Source: Molossus alvarezi (lineage: Eukaryota > Chordata > Mammalia > Chiroptera > Molossidae). From it: DNA of 64,000 nt. Location of the stretch: the NCBI GenBank assembly GCA_037176705.1, contig CM073905.1:27870986-27934985 (forward strand), given 5' to 3'. How positions within the stretch are numbered: position 1 is the first letter of the stretch; each line of letters starts with the position of its first letter. A model generated the notes under the pieces. The model was not told the DNA's origin, did no database searches, and saw nothing but the letters and a program-made list of their open reading frames with translations. Shown here in pieces: positions 1-11,000 of this stretch. Made by a program: the position numbers and the translations under genes.

Positions 1-140
1 GTTTATGAATCCAAAAACTGCAATACACTCCTAGAGGGAACATTTGAGGTCAGGGAACTATTTAAACTAGAACTATTTATTCATGGTTTGACCTGGCCAG
101 CATAATGCTAAATAATGCAAAAGCAAAAAGGCTACAAACA
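1..140. other. unassigned AT-rich sequence at left edge
   Basis: Lies in KCTD10 intron 2. No gene, splice signal or recognised repeat was found in these 140 bases; they may belong to the L1 or its flank. Confidence 0.4.
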
Positions 141-388
141 GCCCTGGCCGGTTTGGCTCAGCAGTTAGAGCGTTGGTCTGCGGTCCAAAGAGACCTGGGT
201 TCAGTTCCCGCTAAGGACACGTACCTTGGTTGCAGTTTGTTCCCAGCCCTGGTTGGGTCGTGCGGGAGGCAGCCACTCGATGTGTCCCTTTCATGTCGAT
301 GTTTCTCTCTCTCTGTTCCTCTCTCTCCCTCCCACTCTACCTGAACAAAAAAATGGAAAAATGTCCTCGGGTGAGGATAAAAAAAAAA
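141..388 (+). mobile_element. Ves SINE
   Basis: Starts GCCCTGGCCGGTTTGGCTCA with A-box (TGGCTCAGCAGTTAGAGC) and B-box-like GGTTCAGTTCC. It has a pyrimidine-rich middle and ends GTCCTCGGGTGAGGAT plus an A tail, followed by a CAA-rich stretch. Confidence 0.85.
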
Positions 389-1437
389 GAAACAGTAATA
401 ATAACAACAACAACTCCCAACAACAACAATACTAACAACTCCCAAAAGACAAGTCCTGGACTGGATGGCTTCACAGGTGAATTTACCAAACTTTCAAAGA
501 AGAACTAACACCTATCCTTCTACAACTATTCCAAAAAATTCAAGAGAAGGGAAGATCCCCAAGTTCATTTTACAAGGCCCGCATTATCCTGATTCCCAAA
601 ACAGATAAACACACTACAAAGAAAGTAAATTATAGGTCAATATTCCTGATGAACATAAATGTAAATATCTTCAACAAAATATTAGCAAACCAGATCAAGC
701 AATACATTAAAAAGATCATATACCATGATCAACTGGAATTTATTCTTGGGATGCAAGGTAAACAAAATGAAGGATAAAAATCAAATAATCAAATCAAAAG
801 ATGCAAAAAAAAAAAAAAAAGCATTTGATAAAATCTAGCACCCATTTATGATAAATACTCTCAGCAAAGTGGGAATAGAGGGAACATACTTCAACATAAT
901 AAAGGTCAAATATGACAAACCCACAGCCAACATCATATTCAATGGACAAAAACTGAAAGCGTTTCCCTAAAGATTAGGAACAAGGCAGGGATGTCCGCTT
1001 TCACCACTCTTATTCAGCATAGTACTTGGAAGTCCTAGCCACAGCAATCAGACAAAAAGAACAAATAAAAGACATCCAAATTCGAAAGAAAGAAGTAAAA
1101 GTGTCATTATTTGCAGATGACATGATACTGTGTATAGAGAACCCTATAGAAAAACTACTGAGAAGACACAACAACACAAAATCTATGGGATGCAGCGAAA
1201 GCAGTTCTGAGAGGAAAGTTCATAGCACTACAGGCCTACCTCAAAAAACAAGAAAAATCTCTAATAGATTATCTAACCTCACAACTTAAAGAACTAGAGA
1301 AAAACTACTGAAACTGTAGTAAAGCAGCAGGATACAAATAAATATACAAAAAGCAGCTGAATTTTTATATGTCAATATAGAACTATCAGAAAGGGAAACT
1401 AAGAAAACAATCCCACTTACAATTGCACAAAAAAACG

Positions 1438-1668
1438 AGCCGTGGCCAGTTGTCAGTGGTTAGAGCAGGGGCCTGAAGAGTTGTGGGTTCAATTCCTGGT
1501 CAAGGGCATGTACCTCAGCTGCAGGTTCAATCCCTGGCCCAGGTCAGGGTCATGCAGGAGGCAACCAATTGATGTGTCTCTCTCTCACATCAATGTCTCT
1601 CTCTCTCTTTCTCCCCCCCTCCATTCCTCCCTCTCTTATCTAAAAGAAAAACACAGAAAAGCATTTTT
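1438..1668 (+). mobile_element. Ves SINE, divergent
   Basis: Ves head (GTGGCCAGTTGTCAGTGGTTAG) and CT-rich body, inserted in L1 ORF2. L1 sequence resumes after its tail. Confidence 0.75.
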
Positions 1669-2248
1669 TAAAAAAATACCTAGGAATAAATTTAACTAAG
1701 GAGGTAAAAGGCCTGTGCTCGAAAAATGTTAAGACTGAGAAAAGAAACTGAAGAGGACACAAATAAATGGAAGCATATACAATGCTCATGGATAGAAAGA
1801 ATTAACATCATTAAAATGTCCATATTACCCAAAGCAATCTGTAGATTTAATGCAATTCTTATCAAAATACCAATGGTGTTTTCCACAGAATTAGAACAAA
1901 TAACCCAAAAGTATATATAGAACCCAAAAAGAACCGAATAGCCACAGCAATCTTGAGAAAGAACAACAAACTTGGAGATACTGTGCTACCTGATATCAAA
2001 CTATACTACAAGGATATAGTCATCAAAACAGCACGCTATTGGCATAAGAGACACACAGATCAACAGATCAGAATAAAGAACCCAGAAATGAACCTGCACC
2101 TATATAATCAATTAATCTATGACAAAGGAGGCAAAAACAATGGAGTAAAGACAGTCTATTCAATAAATGGTACTGGGAAAATTGGACAAATAAATGCAAA
2201 AAAATGAAAGTAGACCACTTTCTTACACCATATAAAGAATAAACTCAA

Positions 2249-2526
2249 GGCCCTGGCTGGTTTGGCTCAGAGGTTAGAGCGTCGGCCCGCAGACCAATGA
2301 GTCATGGGTTCTATTCCAATCAAGGGCACGTACCTCGGTTGTGGTTTGTCCCAGGCCCTGGTCAGGGTCATGCAGGAGGCAACCAGTCGATGTATCCCTC
2401 TCATGTTGATGTTTCTTTTTCTTTTTCTTTCTCTCTCTCCCCGCCCTCTTCTTTCTCCCTCCCTCCCACTCTATCTGAAGATAAATTGAAAAATATCCTC
2501 GGGTGAGGATTAAAAAAAAAAAAAAA
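2249..2526 (+). mobile_element. Ves SINE in L1
   Basis: Nearly full-length copy from GGCCCTGGCTGGTTTGGCTC to ATCCTCGGGTGAGGAT and a poly-A tail. It splits the L1 ORF2 C-terminal region. Confidence 0.85.
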
Positions 2527-3324
2527 GACTCGAACCCTTAAACTAGAAGAAAACAAAAACAGTAAGATCTCTAATATTTCTCTTAGGATTAACTTTTTCT
2601 GACATATCTCCTCAGGCAAGGGAAACAAAAGATACACAAATGGGACTACATCAAACTAAAAAGTTTTTGCACAGCACAAAAAACCATCAACAAAACAAAA
2701 AGACAACCCACTGAATAAGGAAAAATATTCACCAATGACGCATCCAATAAGGGGTTAATATCCAAAATTTATAAAGAACTCATATAACTCAACACCAACC
2801 CCCAAATCCAATTAAATAGGGCACAGAGGACCTGAATAGACACGTCCCCAAAGAAAACATACAGATAGATGGCCAATGGACATTTGAAAAGCTTGTCTAA
2901 TTATAAGAGAAATACAAATTAAAACCACAATGAAATATTCCCTCACACCTGTGAGAATGACTATCATCAATAAATCAACCAACAGCAAGTGTTGGCGAGG
3001 GTGTGGAGCAAAGGGAGCCCTCATGCACTGTTGGTGGGGATGCAGATTGGCGCAGCCACTGTGAAAACAGTACAGAGGTGCCTCAAAAAATTAAAAATGA
3101 AACTGCCTTATGACCAAGCGACTCCCTTTCTGGGTATATATCCAAAGAAACCCAAAACACTAATTTGAAAAAAAATATATGCACCCTTACGTTCATTGAA
3201 GCATTATTTATAATAGCCAAGATATGGAAGCAACCCAAGTGCCCACCAATAGATGAGTGGATAAAAAAGTGGCGGTACATACACACAATGGAATATTACT
3301 CAGCCACAAAAAAAGAAAAAAATT

Positions 3325-3523
3325 GGCCTGGTCATGTCCCTCAGTGGATTGAGCATCGTCCCATGGACTGAGAGGTCTGGTTTGATTCCCAGTCAGGGCA
3401 TGTGCCCAGGTGAGAGCTCGATCCCCAGTAGGGGGCGTGAGGGAGGCAGCTGATCGATGTTTCTCACATCAATGTTTCTCTCTCTCCCTTCCTCTCTAAA
3501 AAATCAGTAAAAACATTTAAAAA
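3325..3523 (+). mobile_element. Ves-type SINE, second subtype
   Basis: Subtype with 'CTCAGTGGATTGAGCATCG', 'CAGTAGGGGGCGTG' and a tail of 'CTCTCTAAAAAATCAGTAAAA' instead of the CTCGGGTGAGGAT end. Inserted in the L1 3' part. Confidence 0.8.
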
Positions 3524-4072
3524 AGAAACCTAACCATTTGTGACAGCATAGATGGACGATCTAGAGGGTATTATGCTAAGTGAAATGTCAGACACAGAAA
3601 GACAAACACCATATGATTTTACTTATACGTAAAATCTAAAGAACAAAATAAAAAATAAAACCAGACTCATTGATACAGAGAAAAGACTGATTGTTGCCAG
3701 AGGGGAGGGGGTTTGGGAGGCTGGGTGAAAAAGGTAAAGGGATTGAGAAGTACAGATTGGTAGTTACAAAATAGTCAAGGGCATGTAAAAAGCAGCATAG
3801 GGAATACGGTGAAGAATACTGTAATAACTATGTGTGGTGCCAGGTAGGTACTTGAAATTGAAATAACAGGGGGACCAAATTGTGAAGTCCATGGTTGTCT
3901 AACCACTATGCTGTACAACTGAAATCAATACAAAATTATATTAAATATAAAGTGTATTTTTAAAAAAATCTAAATAAATAAAAGTGTTGAAATAGTTATT
4001 TAAATAAATACACCAACAACACATTGTTTTGGGACATCTACTGCTCAGTAAACTTCATGGAAAAACTCGCCC

Positions 4073-4236
4073 CAGTGGTTCTCAACCCTGGCTGCACATA
4101 AGAATACCTTGGAGAGCTCTTAAAAGTCCTAGTGCCCCAACATACCCTGTCCAAGTATATCTGGCACTCTGGGGGTACCTAGGCATGGGGATTTAGCTCC
4201 GAAGTGACTCAGTGCCACCAAGGTTGAAATCCACCG
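4073..4236. repeat. MER5-type hAT DNA transposon remnant
   Basis: Starts CAGTGGTTCTCAACCCTGGC and ends with the inverted partner AAGGTTGAAATCCAC, with GGAGAGCTCTTAAAAGTCCT inside. This matches the general plan of mammalian MER5 elements. Confidence 0.7.
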
Positions 4237-6728
4237 AGAGACCCAAAGTCAGGCCGGTGGTTACCTCTGGAAGGGAGAGTGGCAAGCAGAGAAGGTAAAG
4301 GGAGGCCCCACCAGTCCAGGTAACATGTTCCTTGTCTGAGTGGGGCGCGGGGCAGTGGGTATTACCCACAATTCTCAAGCTCTCTATGTATTTCAGAATT
4401 TTACAAAAGACAGAAGGCCTGGGGATCAGGGAAACCCCTGGGTACTGCAGCTTTCTCACATTGCCCTGACTGCCCCACTGGCTTTCCAGGGACCGAGCTG
4501 ATAAACTTAATAACTCTTTTTTATCTAGTTTCTATACTCCCTCCTTCCAAAAACAATACCATTTCAGGGAGGGAAGTACTAGACCAAGCAACAGGGATGC
4601 CACAGGCAACTGCAGGTGAGAGTTCCACAGACCTGTTACTCAGAAAGGTGCCAGATAAACCCGCCGGCCAGCGGCGACTGACAGCGTCAGGTAAAAACTC
4701 CAGCACGGAGCAAACAGCCTTTCTGGGAAGGAGTCTGGCAAAGGCCTGCTCACTGCCAGTGTCCTCAGCTCTCAGGAAAGCCACCCCTATGGGGACACTA
4801 CGGAACTGCAGCACACTCCTTCCTCAAGGCCAAGGTGACCACTTCTTCCCTACACACTACTAAGACCTGCTTCTCCGCAGCTCCTCGCGGCGCTCTGCCC
4901 GCACCTTCACACTCCACCCCAACCCACCCCGCAGGACTGCCGAGTCTCCCAATGTGCCAGGCACTCTATCGAGTGCGTCTAATTTCCTCATTTAACCCCC
5001 ATAACAATTCTGAAAAGCATTACCATTCACGACTTCAAAAGGAAGAAACAGGCTCAGCGAAAAAGCCCCTCACCCACTGTGACATTACCAGTGAAAAGCA
5101 AATAAGTCTAAATTAGCACAACGCTCAATACATAGAAATCACTCCATACATATTAGCTATGACTGTTGGCAGGACTCAAACCCTGGCCCATCCCATTCTA
5201 ATGCCCAGGTTCTTCTCTGTTTAGGAATTACAGGCACATCGTACAAAACTCAAATAAACAGAAGGGCACGAAGCACAAAAGAGTCTGCCAGCACCCTGGC
5301 TCTAGGTCCCCATCCCAGAAGCAACCAGTTTCTCAGGCATCCTTTAGAGAAGTCTGGCAATAGAATACATACACTCTTCTGTGCCTCCCGAGCCCTTGTC
5401 CTGTAGCCACGAGGCTCTGCTGCTGGACTCACTTGCCTGGTTGAGTTGCACTTGGTGTTTCAGACCATTTGTGGCAAACTTCCTGGGTGAAGCTGAGAGA
5501 TTCAGAAAATGTCCCCAATTTGTGGGTCCAACAGCGCTCTTGAGGCAACTTTTAGGCCACGGGTCAGGCTGTGCAGTGTCCTCACCAACAGGATGCTCTG
5601 CCCGGCACAGCGCAGGATGCAAGGCCAGACACAGCCTGACAGCCCAGACCCTCCCAGGGTACCAAACGGGCTTCAGCACTAAGCCAGCAGTTGAACCCTA
5701 TCGCTGCCACACTAAGGCGACCTGGACAGGGGGTTGGAGCCACATTAAACCACAAAGAGCAGATGATAAGATCCAGCAGGCCTTGGATTCAGTGTCCTTT
5801 GAAAAAACATTACACATGAGATGTGGATTTCTCACTTATCAAACTGTAACCCACCCCTCAAAGGGTTAAGGTGAGGCCTAAATGAAGTAACACCCATACA
5901 ATGCCAGACCGTGAGCTTCTCATGAGCATGTGCAGACGGCTGGGCTCTAGTGACAGGAGAGCAGCTGAGGCTTGGAGTGTCAGAGACGCCGGGTTCTCCA
6001 GGAAGCAAGGGGAAAGGGTACCCTCTAGCAGCTCTTTAGAAGCCTCGGCAGGTCCCCTGTGCCACTCCCATGCATCTCCCAGTTTGGGGACAAGGGACCT
6101 TAAGGACTCTGTCTCTTCTGGGGCAACAATCAGGCCACCAAGGCTTTCGAGGAGGCTTCCTCTTTGCCTTCGAAGCAAGTCAGCACTTTTCCTGAGCCCC
6201 TGCAGAGACTGGGTAGGGCGGAAGAAAAGCCCCAACAATCCTGGCTTCTCAGATAAGGTCTGTTTCCTCCCGCAGCTGGGTGTCATTGTCTTGATTTCCA
6301 CAAATACTCTGGGCAATGCTGGGTGCGGCACAGCAAAGGAGATCCTCCTACTCATAAAAAGCTCAGTTCTTTTTTTGAGTAAGACGGAAGGCAGTCTGGA
6401 AAGCCGAGTTCGCGGGAAGCCCAGAGAAGCGGAACTGCAGCCTGGCCTTCTCCGGGACACAGAGGGAAACACCCCAACTAGTGACAGCCCGCGCTTCGGC
6501 CCTCTTAGGATCTCAGAATGTACTGTGCACACCAGGCTTAGGACCCCCAATCCTACTTGTGCCAAAACTCGAACACCCTCTCAGGAACCACTGTCCCTGT
6601 CCCTGGGAAGACAGGGGCATCAGCACAGAAGCCAACCTCAGAACAGGTAAGATGGATAAAGCCAGGCTGTGGTCTGGCCAGGTCTCAAGCAATCTCAGGC
6701 CAAGCAACGTAGGACGGGGACATTTTTC
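4237..6728. other. KCTD10 intron 2, mostly non-repetitive
   Basis: Apart from the MIR at 4955-5200 no repeat was recognised. At 5858-6650 both strands are open for over 230 codons, but the peptides resemble nothing I know. Confidence 0.5.
4955..5200 (-). repeat. MIR SINE remnant
   Basis: GTGCCAGGCACTCTATCGAG, CATTTAACCCCCATAACAAT and GAAACAGGCTCAG follow the reverse MIR pattern. Confidence 0.5.
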
Positions 6729-6970
6729 TTTTTTTTAAATCCTCACCCGAGGATATTTTTCCATTTATCTTCAGATAGGGTGGGAGGGAGGGAGAGAGAG
6801 AGAGAAACATCAATGTGAGAGAGAGACATCGAATGGCTGCTTCCTGCATGTCCCCGACCAGGGCAGAAGACGAACTGCAACTGAGGTACATGCCCTTTAC
6901 CAGAATCGAACTGGCGACTCATTGGTCCACAGGCCAACACTCTAACTGCTGAGCTAAACCAGCCAGGGCA
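6729..6970 (-). mobile_element. Ves SINE
   Basis: Reverse copy: poly-T, ATCCTCACCCGAGGATA, AG-rich body, then the complement of the tRNA-like head ending CCAGCCAGGGC. Confidence 0.85.
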
Positions 6971-7184
6971 GATGGGACCATTTTTAAACCTCATGTGACC
7001 TGCCCTCTAAACCCAACCAGGTAAGGACTGTTCCCCTTTGTCAGGTGATCTTTGGCTATTCCAGGTGGGTAGAAAGTAGTTAGGATGACTTGAAATAATT
7101 CTTTGCCTTTTATGAACATGACTTTCCACAAGAAAAAGAAAAAACTACTGAATATACATATATTGAATACTTATGTGAGCTAAC

Positions 7185-7320
7185 AGCCCCATGAAGTGGG
7201 TATCACTGTGCCCATTTCACCAGATGGGGAAAATCAGACAACAGGTCAACCACCTTGACTAGGGTCACCAGCTACTAAATGGGGAACCATGACTCAATTC
7301 CAGGTCTGTGAGTCTTTGTC
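7185..7320 (-). repeat. MIR SINE remnant
   Basis: TGCCCATTTCACCAGATGGG, GGGTCACCAGCTACTAAATG follow the reverse MIR core. Confidence 0.55.
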
Positions 7321-7544
7321 ACAACCCCATCCTAGGAGGACAAGTGTCCAGAGAAAATGCTCATGACTCAAACTTGAATTTCACTCTGAAGTCAGACTCA
7401 TCGCTGTGAGAACAGGAAGGGAACCTAGCGTAGCTGGTCCAGCTCCATTAACAGAGCTGAGGCCTGGAGCGGGAACGTGACTTTCGCAAAGTCACACAGA
7501 AATATCAACAACTAAGTCAAAACTGCTGAGTCCCTGTTCAGTTG

Positions 7545-7690
7545 ACTACTTGTCTTCAGGTCTCAGTTTAAATGTCACTTCCTCTGGGAAGCTCTCCTTG
7601 ACCATACACCCCAGACTAGACTCAGTCTCCCTGTTACTCATCCACAAGGTTCCCTGCACACCATGAAAACACTGAGCACACGGGTGACCT
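7545..7690. repeat. L2 LINE fragment
   Basis: TCTCAGTTTAAATGTCACTT and CCTCTGGGAAGCTCTCCTTG are characteristic of the mammalian L2 3' region. It reaches to within about 100 nt of KCTD10 exon 2. Confidence 0.6.
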
Positions 7691-7786
7691 GTAGCTGTGT
7701 GGACGCGGCGCATTTCATGGTGGTCTTCTGAGCTAGAATGAAGCCCTCGCCCACAAGCACATCTCCAGCGCCGAGGGTGGGCTTAC

Positions 7787-8000
7787 CTTCACTGTCGGTG
7801 AGCACTTCCATCCGCCCACTGAACATGGCTTTCAGCATGGTGTCCTGCTTGGTCAGCGTCTGCATGGTGGTGTAGTAGAGAGCGCCGCCCACGTTCAGCT
7901 TCACATACTTGGAGCTGGGGCTCGTGCCCTTGAAGGAAGTGGTGCGGGTAGCAGCCGCTGGCACCGCTGAGCTCACCACACTTTCTCCTGACATCTCTTC
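7787..8000 (-). CDS. KCTD10: KCTD10 exon 2 (start of BTB domain)
   Basis: This 214-nt minus-strand exon encodes residues 2-72 and the first base of codon 73. The acceptor reads CTGGCAG then GAAGAGATG. The donor GTAAGC follows ACAGTGAAG. An in-frame ATG at 8018 would give a longer start (MSSPWQEEM...), but it lies upstream of a good acceptor, and the spliced start matches the known MEEMSGES N-terminus. The motif YVKLNVGG is the typical first strand of KCTD BTB domains. Confidence 0.95.
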
Positions 8001-11000
8001 CTGCCAGGGAGAAGACACAGGGTCACCAGAGTCACGGCACCCGGCCTGGTTTACTTCTGAAAGCCACTGGGCTGAACCTGGCCTCCAGATGTGCTTTGCT
8101 TAGTCCAAGTAAATATTGCATTTAAAATAAACTTACTCTCAACATTGACAACTCAGGAGAGTGCACAGAAAAATCTCGATTTTGGGCTTCTCTTAAAGTC
8201 AGAGGCTGACTTGGGCAGCAGGGCAACAACTGGTGGGAGTTGGGGTATTGGCTTCCCCCTGGCAAGGGGCATGTATTCCCCAATCTGCCCCAAACTCCAC
8301 TCAGATGGCCTCACACACTGACCTCACCTGCTGACTCTGTAGGTACAACTGTGCCACTGCCTCTTGTGTTATGAGGACTTCCCTTCTGCCCACTACCCAC
8401 ATACACAAACATACTGGTTGCAGCCTGAAGCACTGCCCAGGTCTCTTCCTTATTGTCACATGCACACCAAACAGCTAGAAGTGCCACCTTTCAGCTGAAT
8501 TACAGATGAAATAAACGTCTATGAAGGTGAGCAGGATCCCAACTATCACTCCTAATACCTGATGTAGAAAAAAAAAAGTGTTTCTAAGGACTAAACAACA
8601 GACATAAAAACACTTAGAATCAAGTTATTGCAAAATTAGAAACTTCTCGTACTGGCGCTGCCCAAAACAGCAGGATCTGATAAGTCTCTGTTGTAACACT
8701 GCCAGCTCTCATGTACGTAGCACAGAAATGAATGCAGGGTCCAGATTTAAGCAGGTGCGGGAAAGGAGACTGGCACCTGGCACATGTGTACTCCAAGAAA
8801 ACATTTCTTGAATTAATAGGTGGAATTCTATAGCTGGAGAAGATGCCCAAGAGTGGCTGAATCTTTCACTGAATCTGGGGCACAGCACTGAAAAAGTGGC
8901 CCCTGACAGCCAGGACCTGGCCTGACACCACATCTGGGCCTTGGTGTTCCCAATGAACATGAACAATTCCACAGCACATCACCTCAGACAAGGCCACTCA
9001 GTGGTTGATGGATCAAGGACATAAATAAGACCACTCTGCAACTGTCTGAACAAACCAAAACAAGAACACTGTGCAAAACACAAAAATGACCAAACATCCC
9101 TTTATCCTGGCTAATCTCCTGCTGCCTCGTCACCAATTAGAACTTTAGCCCCACTCCACTCTTCCCACCTTCAAAACAGGAATTCCTGGGCCCGATCACA
9201 GAAAGCCCTGCTTCCTGATAGCACCCAATGCGGGGCGAAGCCTCCCTTCTCATGCCCCAGAGTTCTCCTTCGATGCATCAGGGAAATAAACAGCTTTGAC
9301 AGGTATGTGCCTGGTGGTACCGGCTAAAGGGAACTGACGTGAAACTTTTAAAAATACCCTGATACTGAAAAAGAATTGCTTTTTAAATTCATTATGCCCT
9401 TCTATCTTTTACAGATCTCCCACAATGAACTTGTATTATTATACTTCTGATTTTTAAAACACAAATGTTATTTTTTCATTGGAATAAGGAACTAATGGGT
9501 GGCAACCTGCCTTCAATTGGCAAGGGCAGAGGCAATGGCCAGTCCTTTCAACCTCAGTCCTCCCAAAAGGGTGGCCTGGAACTCACCCACTGGGACACTC
9601 ATGTCAGAGCCTTGCAGAGTGGAAGAGAGAAAGAATGGCCTCTGGAAAGACAAGTGTTTACTCAAGAAACAGTTTCTGCTTCATCCAGCAAAAACGCCAC
9701 AAGAAGGCAAGTTTTCAGAACCTCAGGCTGAGCTCACCTGGGGTCTCTGTGGCCTGGTGCCAAACATAAAAGAAAAGAGGCCATGAGGAGGTGGTGACCA
9801 TTCCCTTCTAGCTTTCCTTTGAAAGCAGTCCCAGACCAGACACTAACAGTTACCATCAACCATTTCCCTCTAAAAATCACTTTGTTCATGGAATGTAAAA
9901 GTAGCTTACGGGAATAAAGAGTTTCTAAAAACTTTGAAGTTTTGGTGGCAGTGGAGGGGGGAAGGCTTACAGTTGTGGCGTTTTTATTGGGTGGGGAGTT
10001 AGTTAAGGAAATTTGCTCCAAGATTGTAATACTTTTTAAAGCGCCCTTTTCAGATCCAAACTTACACAAAAATAAGTTAAGTTTTTGAGAAATGGTCTAG
10101 CATTTTGTAAGGCGCCTACCATGAAACAGACAAAAAAGGCATAAAGCATACTTCACGTACTATGTTTTGCTCTATCTTTTTTAAAGATAATTTGCATACA
10201 ATAAAGTGTATTTTAAGTGTACGGTTTGATGAGTTTTGGTCAATAGCTGCATCAGTGTGGCCCCCACTCCAATCAAGAGAGAACATTTCTGTGGCTCCAG
10301 AAAGCCCCTACATGCTCATTCCCACTCCTGCCTCTCAGGAGCTATCACTAGTTTCATTTCTACCACCACACACAGCCACTTAAAATCCAAGCACCGCCTG
10401 ACGACAGCTATGGTGATTTCCATTTTGTTGAATACCACGGCCCACAGCTCAGTCACTTCCCAAAGTGAGTTGGTGATGGAGCAAGAGAAGGAGCTGGGCA
10501 AGGACTGCCTGGCCTGGAGCCCATGGTTTTATCAGTGATCATGCTTAGTACATATGGAGCTATGACATATAAATTGAGAAAGGAGGGCCCCATCCCTTTC
10601 TTCAGAAAAAATACAAAAAAAGCTCTGAAAACATGAGAGGCAAAAAGTGTGGCTATGACCTTGGGTTTGGAAGTCAGACCTGAACGTAAGCCCCCAGTCC
10701 TGCCATTTACTAGCTGTGGGAGGCTGGGTGAGTCATCTGAGTTTAGTCGGGGCTATCTATCAGATGGGACGACAGCGGCACCTGCCTCCCAGCACCGCCG
10801 TGAGGGATGCCACAGAGCTCTCAGCACAGTCCCTGGCTCAGAGCAAACACTCCAACATGAAACACTCCGACGCTGACTATTTGAGAATGCTCTCCACGTC
10901 TCAAGTGATCTTCTCTTTGGAGACTGGTGCCAGCTCTACTGACACCTGAGTGAATTACTAAGCGATAAAGGCAAAAACCATCCGGATCTGGATTGAGACT

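Larger units (their letters stand above)
425..3965 (+). mobile_element. old LINE-1 copy (ORF2 part and 3' end), broken by Ves SINEs
   Basis: Translated pieces match L1 ORF2 in order: [11 protein letters not shown] near 450, the reverse-transcriptase active-site motif FADDMI near 1112-1129, then [21 protein letters not shown] near 1780-1850. Around 1980-2140 is [18 protein letters not shown], and near 2620-2700 the 'KWDYIKLKSFCTAQK' region. The 3' part (2990-3300 and 3523-3965) shows the usual mammalian L1 3' sequence. Stops and frameshifts are frequent, so it is dead. Three Ves SINEs (1438, 2249, 3325) interrupt it, a fourth abuts its 5' side, and one internal segment is out of order at 1162-1311. 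Confidence 0.88.

Noticed and set aside
1026..2207. Open frames with reverse-transcriptase motifs
   Set aside because: They are fragments of one dead L1 ORF2 broken by stops, shifts and SINEs, not a host gene.
1..7786. Search for KCTD10 exon 3 (WILIDRCGKHFG...)
   Set aside because: No matching minus-strand segment was seen, so it should lie beyond the left edge.
7638..8018. KCTD10 start at the ATG at 8018 giving a longer N-terminus
   Set aside because: That ATG is upstream of a good acceptor, and the joined exon 1-2 start gives the family N-terminus MEEMSGES.
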